A stretch of 64,000 nucleotides of DNA from an uncultured Rikenellaceae bacterium (GCA_910577285.1 CAJTLO010000007.1:11245-75244); one strand, 5' to 3'; positions 35,504 to 45,124 are shown, counted from the first letter of the stretch. The notes: generated from the sequence alone by a model not told the origin. Program-made: numbers and translations.

Positions 35504-35983
35504 TCAGAGGAACATCGTCCTCACGACGACAACGGTCATCGCGATGCACGCCGCGAGTTTCAAACCCGTTCCGAGGATAAAGGCGAGGAAGGAACCGAAC
35601 GCCACCCGGAAAGCCTTCGCATTGTCGCTGCGGTCGTGGAGCATCTCCCCGATGAGCGCTCCGGCGAAAGGACCGAGCACCAACCCCCACGGCAGCAGGA
35701 AGAGCCCCGCCAGGGTGCCGATCGCCGCGCCGCGGGTGGCTTGCCGCGAACCTCCCAGCCAGCCGGTTATCCAGGCCGGAAGCAGGTAATCCGCCAGCGT
35801 CACCGCGCCCGTTACGACGGCCCACAGCGCGAGGGACTCCCCCGAAAAGTGCGCATAACCGGTCCAATGGACCAGCAGCATCCCGAGATAGGCCACGGGC
35901 GGTCCCGGCACGACGGGCAGAAAGCACCCCGCAACGCCTGTCAGACAGCACAACAGTGCCAGTATCGAAAGCAGCGTATCCAT
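35504..35983 (-). CDS. DUF456 family membrane protein
   Basis: A 159-residue integral membrane protein with about four helices. The family pattern is clear: LPVVPGPPVAYLGMLLVHW near the N terminus, then LADYLLPAWITGWLGGSRQATRGAAIGTLAG, LGPFAGALIGEM and AFRVAFGSFLAFILGTGLKL, with glycine-rich helix-packing repeats as in DUF456. The family function is unknown. I chose the ATG at 35983, directly before the first hydrophobic segment. It stands between ruvB and the PAP2 gene in the same direction. Confidence 0.88.
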   Translation of the reverse strand: MDTLLSILALLCCLTGVAGCFLPVVPGPPVAYLGMLLVHWTGYAHFSGESLALWAVVTGAVTLADYLLPAWITGWLGGSRQATRGAAIGTLAGLFLLPWGLVLGPFAGALIGEMLHDRSDNAKAFRVAFGSFLAFILGTGLKLAACIAMTVVVVRTMFL

Positions 35984-36108
35984 ATCGTATTTTCCCCGGA
36001 GCACCGGTGCAGGGTTCGTCGTCTCCGACGCAAGGCACGCCTCCCGCTCCGTCTCCGCAACGGACACGGCAGGCCCCCGCATCGCTCCACCGGCACAAGG
36101 TTCTCCGC

Positions 36109-36702
36109 TCAGCACTTCTCCGCCCGGGGCGCCTCGGCTCCCCGCGGCATCGCCCAACGGTAACGCTCGTTCAACCGGGAGAAGAGCCACCACATCAAAA
36201 GCGCGACGAGCACGCCCAATATCCAACCGAACAGGATCTGGAAAGGCCAGTGCACGCCGAGGTAGATGCGCGAATAGGTGGTAAGCAGCATGTAGACAAG
36301 CATCATCCACGTGAACCACTTCCTGCGCACGACGAGCGACGTGAAAAGGAAGATGCAGAAACTGGTGGAGGCATGCCCCGACACCGTCCCCATCAACCCG
36401 CCCAGGTACCCCTTGACCGTATGCAGGTAAGGCAGCATATCCTCCGTATGGGTGGGACGAAGATAGGGAACGTTCCGTTTGAAAAAGTTGCACACCTGAT
36501 CGCACAGCCCCACGCCCAGCCCCACGAAGAGCAATGCGAAGAGCATATACTTCCACCCGTAATTGCGGTAGACGATATACAGTACCACCAGGTAGAGCGG
36601 GATCCAGTTCGGGATTCCGGAGGCGAACCACATGATGGCGTCCATGACGGGACCTCCGTCGAAATTAAGAGCGAGCATCAAGCTCCTGTCCAGTTCATTC
36701 AT
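36109..36702 (-). CDS. PAP2-family membrane phosphatase
   Basis: A 197-residue membrane phosphatase with about five helices. The three PAP2 motifs are present: KRNVPYLRP (motif 1), SGHASTS with the acid/base histidine (motif 2) and SRIYLGVHWPFQI with the nucleophilic histidine (motif 3). Family members dephosphorylate undecaprenyl pyrophosphate, phosphatidylglycerophosphate or lipid A. It lies 31 bases downstream of the MBOAT acyltransferase gene in the same direction, so a role in envelope lipid or glycan processing is likely but the substrate is unknown. Confidence 0.9.
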   Translation of the reverse strand: MNELDRSLMLALNFDGGPVMDAIMWFASGIPNWIPLYLVVLYIVYRNYGWKYMLFALLFVGLGVGLCDQVCNFFKRNVPYLRPTHTEDMLPYLHTVKGYLGGLMGTVSGHASTSFCIFLFTSLVVRRKWFTWMMLVYMLLTTYSRIYLGVHWPFQILFGWILGVLVALLMWWLFSRLNERYRWAMPRGAEAPRAEKC

Positions 36703-36733
36703 ATATCAAAGAGTTTGTATTCCTGTCCGATCG

Positions 36734-38233
36734 TCAGAATTGAAAATAAATGAAGGGCTGTATCTCCGCCGACTTTACCTGCATGACCGCCCAGATGATC
36801 AAGGCCAGGAGCAGCGCATTCACGACCAACGGATTGCGGACCACACGACCGCACACCCCCTCCTGCACCCGCTGGGGAGTGAAATGAGCGAGGTAGCCCG
36901 CCAGCATGAGGGCAAAGATTTCCCAGTATCCGACCACGATGTTGGGAATGAGCGACACGTCGAAATTGGTGAACACCTGTTCGAGTATCTCCACCCCCGT
37001 CCCCACGTCGCGTGCACGGAAGAAGATCCACCCCAGACACACGAGATGGAAAGTCACCACGATACCCGCTACGCGCCATCCCCGCTTCATATCCGCACCG
37101 ACGACCTTCATCCGCGGGAAAAGCCGCATCAGGAATTTGTGCAGGGCCAGCAGCACCCCGTGAAAGCCGCCCCAGAGAATGAACCGCAGCGCCGCTCCAT
37201 GCCACAGACCGCCCAGCAGCATGGTGACCACCAGGTTCACGTAGGTACGGAACCGCCCCTTTCGGTTGCCGCCGAGCGAAATATAGAGGTAATCCTTGAG
37301 CCATGCCGAAAGCGAGATGTGCCACCGCCGCCAGAACTCGGTAATGGTGGCCGACTTGTAAGGCGAATCGAAGTTCTTGGGGAAACGGAATCCCAGCAGC
37401 AGGGCGATACCGATGGCCATATCCGAGTAACCGGAGAAGTCGCAATAGATCTGGAGCGCATAACCGTAAATCCCCATCAGGTTCTCGAATCCGGTGTAGA
37501 GCATCGGATTGTCGAAAACCCGGTCGACGAAGTTGACACTGATGTAGTCCGAGATGATCGCCTTCTTGACCAGACCGGTCATGATGAGAAAGAGGCCCCG
37601 CCCGAACATCTCCCGGGTCACCCGCAGGGGAGTCTGCCGTATCTGCGGAATGAAGTCGCGAGCACGCACGATAGGCCCCGCAACGAGCTGAGGGAAAAAC
37701 GAAAGATAGAAAAAGTAGTCGAGCCAGTGCCGCAGCGGACGGAGTTGCCGACGGTAGATGTCGATCGTATAGCTCATCGACTGGAAAACGAAAAAGGAGA
37801 TTCCCACCGGCAGGAAGATATTCCGGAAAGCCAGCACATCGCGCCCGGCCAGGTCGTTGGCCACCTGGATGAAAAGATTGGTATACTTGAAATAGGCCAG
37901 CATGCCGAGATTGATCAGCACGCTCAGCGCCACCAGTCCCCGCCGGTAGGGCCGCACCTCGGTCTTTGCAAGCAGCCGCCCTATGAGAAAGTCGGTAACG
38001 GATACGAGCACCAGCAGGAAAAAGTAGAAGCCCCCCGTCTTGTAGTAGAAGTAGACCGAGAAGAGCGAAACATAGACCATGCGCAGCACGGGTGTGCGAC
38101 GCATGAACGCATAGAACAACGTGAATCCCGCGAAGAGAAACAGGAAGAGTCCGCTGCTGAAGATCAGCGGGTTGGCCGGATCGTACCTCAACAATCCGAC
38201 GACGTTCTCCATTATGCGGGAAATATCCACCAT
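36734..38233 (-). CDS. MBOAT family O-acyltransferase (AlgI/DltB-like)
   Basis: A 499-residue polytopic membrane enzyme with about ten helices. Motifs of the AlgI/PatA/DltB branch are clear: FLPVGISFFVFQSMSYTIDIYR, FFPQLVAGPIVRA, DFSGYSDMAIGIALLLGFRFPKNF, FWRRWHISLSAWLKDYLYI (first catalytic histidine region) and LLGGLWHGA with the invariant histidine. Such proteins pass acyl groups, usually acetyl, across the membrane to a periplasmic partner. Here the partner is very likely the SGNH protein encoded 18 bases upstream. The modified glycan cannot be named. Confidence 0.92.
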   Translation of the reverse strand: MVDISRIMENVVGLLRYDPANPLIFSSGLFLFLFAGFTLFYAFMRRTPVLRMVYVSLFSVYFYYKTGGFYFFLLVLVSVTDFLIGRLLAKTEVRPYRRGLVALSVLINLGMLAYFKYTNLFIQVANDLAGRDVLAFRNIFLPVGISFFVFQSMSYTIDIYRRQLRPLRHWLDYFFYLSFFPQLVAGPIVRARDFIPQIRQTPLRVTREMFGRGLFLIMTGLVKKAIISDYISVNFVDRVFDNPMLYTGFENLMGIYGYALQIYCDFSGYSDMAIGIALLLGFRFPKNFDSPYKSATITEFWRRWHISLSAWLKDYLYISLGGNRKGRFRTYVNLVVTMLLGGLWHGAALRFILWGGFHGVLLALHKFLMRLFPRMKVVGADMKRGWRVAGIVVTFHLVCLGWIFFRARDVGTGVEILEQVFTNFDVSLIPNIVVGYWEIFALMLAGYLAHFTPQRVQEGVCGRVVRNPLVVNALLLALIIWAVMQVKSAEIQPFIYFQF

Positions 38234-38251
38234 CTCGTTTCTCTGAAGAGC

Positions 38252-40018
38252 CTATCGTTCGCACTCCCCGCCGGGGAACTTGTCTGCGGAAGAGGACACC
38301 CGCTCTCCGCACGTATCGCTCCCCTCGGCCGCCGGACAATCTTCCGACAGAGCCTCCCGGCCCTGTTCTCCGGCCTCCTTTCCCGCAAGCGTCTTCCCGG
38401 TGGAAACCTCCTCTGCGGAGGCCCCGAACGAGAATACGCCGCCGGAAACCTCCCGCAACCTGTCGGAAAGCGTATCGTCGAGCAAGGTGCCCCGGCCGAG
38501 GAGGCTCTCCGCACGTATCCTCATCTCCTCCTGCAAGCGTTGTTCTTCAAGCCGGGCCCGCTCCGCATCCTGCTCCCGCACGCTCTCTACGGCTGCAAAA
38601 ATGAACTTCACGAACTGTTCGGCAATATATTTGCCCCCCGGATAACCGATATGGGTATAATCCTTCGCCGCCCAATGGCGCTCCACGAACTTGGGCATCG
38701 AGTTGTCGCCCCCCATCGCCTGGTAGGTGTTCCAGAAACCCACGCCGCACACCTCGGCAGCACGCTCCTGGGTCCGCAGCATGGCCCGCACGGCAGGCAT
38801 GGTCACGGCCGTGCCGTTCTGCATGGTACTCCGGTCGCCCACGCTCATCACCACGACGGCACTCCCGGGAAAACACCGTTTGATATAGTCGATGATCCGC
38901 ACGAGCTGCTTCTGGTAATGACCGTAGTCGGTCACGTCCGCCGACATGGCGTTCAGACCGTATTGAAGGATCACCATGTCGTAATTCAGGTAATCGGCGA
39001 ACTGCCGGTTGATCTCCCGGGAGGTTCCCAGCAGGGCGAGTCCGCTGTTGCTGCGCACCGAAAAGTTGTGGACGCTCACCCCCACGCTGTCTTCGAGCAC
39101 CACACCGTAACCGATAAAGCCGGCAGGATTCGCAAGATCGATGCGGAGTTCCGAAATGCCGGGTTCGCCGAGGGCGATCCGTTGCACCTGTTCGCCGGAA
39201 TCGGGTATGTAGCGGCACGGCTCCCCCCCATTGATCGCCACGTCCAGTTGCGTATGCTCGCGGTTCACGAAGAAAAGCGTGGCCGTATTGCTCTTCTCGA
39301 TGCGACGCCGGAACTGCACGCCGCGGTACTCCGTCGAAGCGCCCTCGCCGGGAATGGCGAGCATGCCCGACACGAAAAACCACTCCTTGTACTCTTCGGG
39401 AACGGTCTTGCGCCTGATCAGGTTGTAATCCGTCCATCCGCCATGGGTATGGGACACCGTACCGCGGTATTTGGAAAGCGGAGTGGAGAAAGGAACGAAT
39501 CCTACCCCATTGCCCCCATAGGCCATCTGGAGTTGTTCGCGCAGGTCGGCCGTAATGATATCCGCCTCGATGAACGAGTCCCCGAGCACGGCGATCCGCA
39601 CCGGCCGCCGATCGGCTTCGTAGGCCAGCGCATGATAGAAACGGGCCATCATCTGTCCGTCGGCACTGTAATCCGTAATCCGGACGATATCGGCCCCTTC
39701 CACACGAGGCACCGACAACCCCGGCGGAGCCGGCTCCGTCCCGTCCTCCTCGGAGAGCGTCCCCCCCGTAGCATCCACCTCCTCCTGCAAGGGAAGGGGC
39801 GGAAGCGCCTCTCCCGAGGGATCGTCGAGCGACTCGACATCGGAAACAGGCACCAGTCGTTCGTCCTGAAACGTCACCACATCGGAGAGAATATTCGCCC
39901 GCTTGAACGACACATGTCCCACACGCCCCCCCGGAACGAACGAAACGCACACCAACAGCCCGATAATCAGTAAAGCCATGTAGCATGCGCTCCTTGTATA
40001 ATCTTTCGGCCCCGACAT
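38252..40018 (-). CDS. Membrane-anchored SGNH/GDSL hydrolase, probable O-acyltransferase partner
   Basis: A 588-residue protein. One membrane helix (about 13-30) is followed by a linker rich in proline and acidic residues (to about 110). An SGNH hydrolase core follows: block I VLGDSFIEADI with the nucleophilic serine, GGNGVGFVPF, an oxyanion-site NFSVRSNSG region, YGLNAM and block V DYTHIGYPGG with the aspartate/histidine pair. A charged coiled-coil-like tail (about 475-515) and a disordered C terminus end the protein. I chose the ATG at 40018; the frame upstream runs into the 74-75-base repeats. Together with the MBOAT gene it resembles AlgX/PatB-type acetylation pairs. Confidence 0.85.
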   Translation of the reverse strand: MSGPKDYTRSACYMALLIIGLLVCVSFVPGGRVGHVSFKRANILSDVVTFQDERLVPVSDVESLDDPSGEALPPLPLQEEVDATGGTLSEEDGTEPAPPGLSVPRVEGADIVRITDYSADGQMMARFYHALAYEADRRPVRIAVLGDSFIEADIITADLREQLQMAYGGNGVGFVPFSTPLSKYRGTVSHTHGGWTDYNLIRRKTVPEEYKEWFFVSGMLAIPGEGASTEYRGVQFRRRIEKSNTATLFFVNREHTQLDVAINGGEPCRYIPDSGEQVQRIALGEPGISELRIDLANPAGFIGYGVVLEDSVGVSVHNFSVRSNSGLALLGTSREINRQFADYLNYDMVILQYGLNAMSADVTDYGHYQKQLVRIIDYIKRCFPGSAVVVMSVGDRSTMQNGTAVTMPAVRAMLRTQERAAEVCGVGFWNTYQAMGGDNSMPKFVERHWAAKDYTHIGYPGGKYIAEQFVKFIFAAVESVREQDAERARLEEQRLQEEMRIRAESLLGRGTLLDDTLSDRLREVSGGVFSFGASAEEVSTGKTLAGKEAGEQGREALSEDCPAAEGSDTCGERVSSSADKFPGGECER

Positions 40019-40042
40019 AAGATTTCTGCGATATAACGCGCA

Positions 40043-40050
40043 CAAAGATA
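40043..40050 (-). promoter_or_regulatory. -7 box of the SGNH-MBOAT-PAP2 genes, inside the repeat
   Basis: It reads TATCTTTG on the minus strand, 24 bases before the ATG at 40018. A TTTTG lies 14 bases upstream within the same unit, closer than the ideal -33. Confidence 0.5.
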
Positions 40051-40345
40051 CGGAAAGTAGAGTGCAAAACCGAATAGCATACGGGTTTTGCCCAGACGGA
40101 GTATCTAAGATAAAATCAAAAATGCGGAAAGTCGAGCGCAAAACCGAACAGCATGCGGGTTGTGCCCAGACGGAGTATCTAAGACGAAAGTCAAAGATAC
40201 GGAAAGTAGAGTGCAAAACCGAATAGCATGCGGGTTTTGCCGAGACGGAGTATCTAAGACGAAAGTCAAAGATACGGAAAGTAGAGTGCAAAACCGAATA
40301 GCATGCGGGTTTTGCCGAGACGGAGTACCTAAGATAAAATCAAAG
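40043..40345. repeat. Tandem 74-75-base repeat array, second locus
   Basis: Four copies of the unit seen at 1-178 lie immediately upstream of the SGNH gene. Unit lengths alternate between 74 and 75 bases (gacaaagtc versus gacgaaagtc). Each copy carries the inverted repeat GCAAAACC / GGTTTTGC (one copy has GGTTGTGC). Minus-strand TATCTTTG is present in three copies (altered in the second: gcatttttg) and the box nearest the gene (40043-40050) is correctly placed to serve it. The array is not CRISPR: there are no unique spacers. Confidence 0.9.
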
Positions 40346-40928
40346 ATGACTATCATATTCACTTAAAATCGAAAGCGCAGTCGTACCGTAAGTCCGATAC
40401 ACAGTCGCGGAGCGATCCAATTATAGGAAAAAAGGGAGAACGCACCATCGGCCGAGCGCCTATTATCACCCCGGACGCCCCTGGCCTGCGGTCCGTCGGA
40501 ACGTCGCCGCCCACCCTTTCCGGCCCGAAGCCCCGCCTTGCACCCGTACCCGCACACGGCACTTCCCTACCGGCAGTTTCCAACAACTCCCTCCGCCGAA
40601 AGTTCCCTTTCACCGACACCTCGCGGCCGTTCCGCCTCCCCTGCTACAGTGCACCCTCTCCTTCATCGCCCCCAACGCTCCCCGGCCAACATTCCCAAAC
40701 CTCCGGCACATCCATCGCTATTTCCCTACGCCATACGATCGCCATTCAATATTGCACGGTATCGTCCCCTGCTCCTCCCACCCCGCACTATCTACGAAAC
40801 CAATCCAATCTCAGCACCCTCCACCAAAGCTCCCAGACCATCGCACCCGACCAAACATCCGGCCCACGCCCCGATACCATGCGGCCCCCTCTTTCCAGCG
40901 CCACACGTCGGTCGGAGCAGCCTCTTCA
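40346..40928. other. Intergenic region between repeat array and terminator
   Basis: About 580 bases, mostly C-rich on the plus strand. Open frames here show no family features or signal sequences. I see no RNA gene. Confidence 0.35.
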
Positions 40929-40961
40929 AACAAAAAAGGCGGTGCTTCGAAGCACCGCCTT
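40929..40961 (-). terminator. Terminator of the TPR/OmpA-like lipoprotein gene
   Basis: The perfect repeat AAGGCGGTGCTT / AAGCACCGCCTT (40936-40947 with 40950-40961) is preceded by caaacaaaa on the plus strand, giving a U run on the leftward transcript. Confidence 0.85.
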
Positions 40962-40981
40962 CTGAGTTATCGTTTCCGACC

Positions 40982-42670
40982 TTAGAGAGCCTGGAATTCG
41001 GGCGAGTTGAAGAGCCTTGCGAACTCTACATCGTTCTTGGCAGCCTCCCGGAGCGACGGCTTGAGAGCAATCGCGTTGCGCAGGTAGCTGAGAGCACCCT
41101 GGCTATCGCCCTCCCTCATGGCGATCACGCCACGGAGGTATTCGGAATCTGCGCATTTGCAGTTGCCGAGCGCCTGTTTTGCTTTCGCATAGTTGCCGTT
41201 CAGCACCTCTACCACTGCGAGGTTGTAACCTTCGAGGTCGCGGGTAGCTACCACGTAGTCACCTTCGTGGAGAGCGACGAGACCCTTGTTCATCTTCGCT
41301 TCCTTGCTGTTGAGTGCGGACAGGTATTTCTTTGCCGACTCCAGGTCGCCCTGTGCGATGGCAACCGCTGCGAGGTTGTTCGTAACCGTCGGGTTGGCAT
41401 TGATGCGAGCCGCTTTGTCGATAGCCTGTTTTGCACCGGCCACGTCACCGTTCATCATCAAAGCGACAGCGAGGTTGTTGTAAGCAGCTACATCGTTGTA
41501 CTTCTCGGCAGCCATCCTGTAAGCGGCGATCTTCTTCGCCGGATCGTTGATGAGGGTTGCACCGTAAAGCATTTCGTCGAGCCTGAGCGTGCCGTCCTTC
41601 GCCTCTACGGCAGCTACCACCTCCTCATCGCTGAGACCGATTACATCGGCGGAAGCGACGATCTGGGTACGACGGAGCTCGGGAAGAATCTTGGTCTTGA
41701 GTTCGTTGTATACTACCGACAGGTTCTTGATCTCCTGCTCGCGACGTGCGGAGGAATCATACATGGAGAGCACCTGAAGGATGAGGTCCTTGTCGGCGAT
41801 ATCGGAAGCGGCAACCAGTTCGCGGAAACCTTCCCAGTCCTCGCCGTAAGCGGCAGCATCGTACTGTACGTCGATACCCTTGAGGTTCTGACGGATGGCT
41901 TTCTCACCGCTCTTGCTACGCTCTGCGGAGAGCTTCTGGTTGAAGTTCTCGGGACCGTCGGGCGAAGCGTAACCCTTCGCATAGATGGTACCCATCGTCA
42001 CGTCCTCGGCAGCGGAGTTCTCACGAACGAATGCCTCGAAGAGCTTCACCTGCTCGTCGGAGAGTTGGCTCTTGCGCACTACCGGGCTGTTGATCTGGTA
42101 GTGGATGTCGGCCTCGCCGGTCACGGTCCTTACCCTCTTGAAGTTGTGGTCCATGAGGATCATGTAGGGCATATCGGCCAGCGTCTGTACGGTGCTGATA
42201 CCCTGAGCCACTACCACCGAACCGAAATCGCCGAAAGTTTTGAACTTGTCGCGACGGCACTGGTCTGCGGTACGGCCCTCTACGCGGAGCACGAGCGTCG
42301 ACAGATTGGCCCTCTCGTCATACGGGAACACTACTTTCTGGGTGAAAACACCGCCCTTCTTCCACGAAACGGGAGTGTAGTTGTCCCTTACATCCTCGCC
42401 CTGGAAATATTTCGGCGTACCTACCACTTCGCCGCCCTCGAACACGAGCACGGGAGTCACCTTAAGAATCATCTCCTCATAGAAGTACTTCTTGGGGAAG
42501 GTATACGTAATATCGGCCTCAACGCTCTGTCCCTTAAGCGTAAGCACCTCCGGGGTAGCATAAGCATCTATCTTGCCGACATTCTTCTGCATTTTGTTGT
42601 ACGGATTACATCCGACGAGCAGAACCATCATTGTGGTAAGCGCCAGGCCCACCTGAGCTAATCTTCTCAT
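40982..42670 (-). CDS. Outer-membrane lipoprotein with OmpA-like and TPR regions
   Basis: A 562-residue lipoprotein; the signal ends in LLVGC with C21. An N-terminal beta-rich half (about 25-200) is followed by a segment resembling an OmpA-type peptidoglycan-binding fold (GYASPDGPENFNQKLSAERSKSGEKAIRQ region, about 240-300). A C-terminal half of TPR-like helical pairs follows (AAYNNLAVALMMNGDVAGAKQAIDKA, VTNNLAAVAIAQGDLESAKKYL, EYLRGVIAMREGDSQGALSYL). The codons are less GC-biased than its neighbours and the gene has an AT-rich upstream region, as expected of a highly expressed envelope protein. A role in anchoring the outer membrane to peptidoglycan is an inference. Confidence 0.82.
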   Translation of the reverse strand: MRRLAQVGLALTTMMVLLVGCNPYNKMQKNVGKIDAYATPEVLTLKGQSVEADITYTFPKKYFYEEMILKVTPVLVFEGGEVVGTPKYFQGEDVRDNYTPVSWKKGGVFTQKVVFPYDERANLSTLVLRVEGRTADQCRRDKFKTFGDFGSVVVAQGISTVQTLADMPYMILMDHNFKRVRTVTGEADIHYQINSPVVRKSQLSDEQVKLFEAFVRENSAAEDVTMGTIYAKGYASPDGPENFNQKLSAERSKSGEKAIRQNLKGIDVQYDAAAYGEDWEGFRELVAASDIADKDLILQVLSMYDSSARREQEIKNLSVVYNELKTKILPELRRTQIVASADVIGLSDEEVVAAVEAKDGTLRLDEMLYGATLINDPAKKIAAYRMAAEKYNDVAAYNNLAVALMMNGDVAGAKQAIDKAARINANPTVTNNLAAVAIAQGDLESAKKYLSALNSKEAKMNKGLVALHEGDYVVATRDLEGYNLAVVEVLNGNYAKAKQALGNCKCADSEYLRGVIAMREGDSQGALSYLRNAIALKPSLREAAKNDVEFARLFNSPEFQAL

Positions 42671-42879
42671 AATTAATGTATTAAGATAGTTATTATTATT
42701 TTATGAATCTTTTTCCCGAAAAACTAAACAACGTTAGCAAAGCAAAAATAAGAATATATTTTTATTTACGCATAATTTTCACCTACAATTCTTTCTTTGC
42801 CGGAAAGGCTCCGGAAACGCGTGCTTCGTTTCCGGAGTTCCCATCCTGCGGTCCAAATCAATAGGCAAAAACCATACCA

Positions 42880-45096
42880 TTATTTCCTATGTTCGCGTTT
42901 TTCGTGCCTGCCATCACGTTTTTCGCCCCGGTCGCGCCTTTCGCGCTTCTCCGGCTCCTCGTAACCTTCCGGTTTCGGAAGCAACGCCTTGTGGGAGAGC
43001 TTGAGCTTGCCGGTCTTGGCGTCCTGACCGATCAGCTTGACCTCGATCATATCGCCCTCTTTCAGGCCGGTTTCGTCCATCGTCTCGAAACGCTTGTAGT
43101 CGATCTCGGAGATGTGCAGGAGCGCATCCTTGCCGGGAAGGATCTCCACAAAGGCGCCGAACGCCACGATGGAGCGGATCTTGCCGTTGTACACCTCGCC
43201 CACTTCGGGAACGGCCACGATGCCCTTGATACGGGCGAGGGCCGCATCCATCCCCTCTTTGTTCTCACCGAAGATATCCACAATACCCTTATTGTCCTCC
43301 TCGGTGATGGTGATGGTCGTACCGGTAGTCTTCTGGATCTCCTGGATCACCTTTCCGCCGGGGCCGATCACGGCACCGATAAAGTCGGACGGAATGACGA
43401 TCTGTACGATACGCGGCACGAACGGACGGAAGTCTTCGCGCGGTTCGGCGATCGTATCGGTCAGCTTGTCCATGATGTGCAGACGACCCACGCGCGCCTG
43501 TTCGAGCGCCCTGGCCAGCACCTCGTAAGAGAGGCCGTCCACCTTGATGTCCATCTGCGTGGCGGTGATACCGTCGCGGGTACCGGCCACTTTGAAGTCC
43601 ATATCGCCCAGGTGGTCCTCGTCGCCGAGAATATCGGAGAGAATGGCATATTTATCCGACTCGGAATCGGAGATGAGTCCCATGGCGATACCCGAAACGG
43701 GCTTCTTGAGCTTCAGACCCGAATCCATGAGGGCCAGCGTACCGGCGCACACCGTAGCCATCGAAGACGAGCCGTTCGATTCGAGGATATCCGACACCAC
43801 ACGCACCGCATACGGGTTCTCCTCCCCTACCGGCACCATGGGCTTGAGCGCCCTCCATGCGAGGTTGCCGTGTCCTATCTCGCGACGCGAAAGACCGCGG
43901 GCGGGCTTCGCCTCGCCCGTCGAGAAGGGCGGGAAGTTGTAGTGGAGCACGAACTGCTCGGAGCCCTGTACGAGCACCTGGTCGATCTGTTTCTCATCGA
44001 GTTTCGTGCCGAGCGTTACGGTCGTGAGCGACTGGGTTTCGCCGCGGGTAAAGATCGCCGAACCGTGTGCGGCGGGCAGCGGGCCCACTTCGCACCAGAT
44101 CGGACGGATCTCGTCCGTGCGACGGCCGTCGAGACGCTTGCCCTCGTCGAGGATCATGCGACGCATCGCCTTCTTCAGCACGTCGTCGTGGAAGTAACGT
44201 TTGATGAGGGGCAGCTTCTCGGCGAGCTCCTCCTCGGTATAACGGGCGCAGAACTCGGCCTCTATCTCTTCGAATTTCTCGGTACGCTCGTGTTTGCCCG
44301 ATGCGCTCGTAGCCACCGCGTAGACCTTGTCGTAGGTCTCCCGGATGACGAGCTGACGCAGCTCCTCGTCGCTGGCCTCGTGGCAGTAGGTCCGCTTCAC
44401 ATCCTTGCCCAGCTCCTTCATGAGCTCGATCTGCACGGCGCACTGTTTCTTGATCTCCTCGTGGGCGAACTTGATGGCCTCCAGCATGTCGGCCTCGCTC
44501 ACCTCGTTCATCTCGCCCTCGACCATGAGAATGTTGTCGATCGTGGCGCCGACCATGATGTCGATATCCGCACGGGCGTTATCGCTGAAGGTCGGGTTGA
44601 TGACGAACTTGCCGTCGATACGCGCTACGCGCACCTCCGAGATGGGGCCGCCGAACGGAATGTCCGACACGGCCAGCGCCGCAGAAGCGGCCAGTCCGGC
44701 CAGGGCATCGGGCTGGATGTCGCGTGCGGCCGAAATAAGGTTCACCGTCACGAAAACCTCCGCATGGTAATCCGCAGGGAAGAGCGGACGAAGGGCCCTG
44801 TCGATGAGTCGGGCCACGAGTATCTCGCTGTCCGACGGACGCGCCTCCCTCTTGAGGAAGCCGCCCGGATAACGGCCGGCAGCGGCGTATTTCTCCTTGT
44901 ATTCCACCGAAAGCGGCATGAAATCCACGTCCGGTTTGGCGTCCTTGGCGGCGACTACGGTCGCAAGGAGCATCGTATCCCCCTGCTTGACCACGACCGC
45001 ACCGTCGGCCTGCTTGGCAAGTTTACCAGTCGAGATGGTAATCTCGCGGTCATCCCCCAGCGGAATGACCTTCGTCGTTTCTTTGTACATCGTCAT
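42880..45096 (-). CDS. pnp: Polyribonucleotide nucleotidyltransferase (PNPase)
   Basis: A 738-residue 3'-5' phosphorolytic exoribonuclease of RNA turnover. Two RNase PH domains flank a helical domain: the first has AAAGRYPGGFLKREARPSDSE-type residues, the second GSAIFTRGETQSL, RREIGHGNLAWRAL and SSMATVCAGTLALMDSG, with the catalytic aspartates in DILGDEDHLGDMDFK. A KH domain (VIPSDFIGAVIGPGGK) and an S1 domain (VGEVYNGKIRSIVAFGAFVEI) follow, then a basic arginine/glycine tail. It lies downstream of rpsO across an attenuator-like hairpin, the conserved rpsO-pnp order. Confidence 0.97.
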   Translation of the reverse strand: MTMYKETTKVIPLGDDREITISTGKLAKQADGAVVVKQGDTMLLATVVAAKDAKPDVDFMPLSVEYKEKYAAAGRYPGGFLKREARPSDSEILVARLIDRALRPLFPADYHAEVFVTVNLISAARDIQPDALAGLAASAALAVSDIPFGGPISEVRVARIDGKFVINPTFSDNARADIDIMVGATIDNILMVEGEMNEVSEADMLEAIKFAHEEIKKQCAVQIELMKELGKDVKRTYCHEASDEELRQLVIRETYDKVYAVATSASGKHERTEKFEEIEAEFCARYTEEELAEKLPLIKRYFHDDVLKKAMRRMILDEGKRLDGRRTDEIRPIWCEVGPLPAAHGSAIFTRGETQSLTTVTLGTKLDEKQIDQVLVQGSEQFVLHYNFPPFSTGEAKPARGLSRREIGHGNLAWRALKPMVPVGEENPYAVRVVSDILESNGSSSMATVCAGTLALMDSGLKLKKPVSGIAMGLISDSESDKYAILSDILGDEDHLGDMDFKVAGTRDGITATQMDIKVDGLSYEVLARALEQARVGRLHIMDKLTDTIAEPREDFRPFVPRIVQIVIPSDFIGAVIGPGGKVIQEIQKTTGTTITITEEDNKGIVDIFGENKEGMDAALARIKGIVAVPEVGEVYNGKIRSIVAFGAFVEILPGKDALLHISEIDYKRFETMDETGLKEGDMIEVKLIGQDAKTGKLKLSHKALLPKPEGYEEPEKRERRDRGEKRDGRHEKREHRK

Positions 45097-45124
45097 TATC
45101 TTAAACCTCTAAAAATGTCTTATC

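Noticed and set aside
40043..40345. CRISPR array
   Set aside because: The intervening sequence is itself repeated, so there are no unique spacers and no cas genes nearby. The unit is one continuous 74-75-base repeat.
40346..40928. Coding sequence between the repeat array and the TPR lipoprotein
   Set aside because: Open frames on both strands are low-complexity and lack starts, domains or constraint-like codon use.
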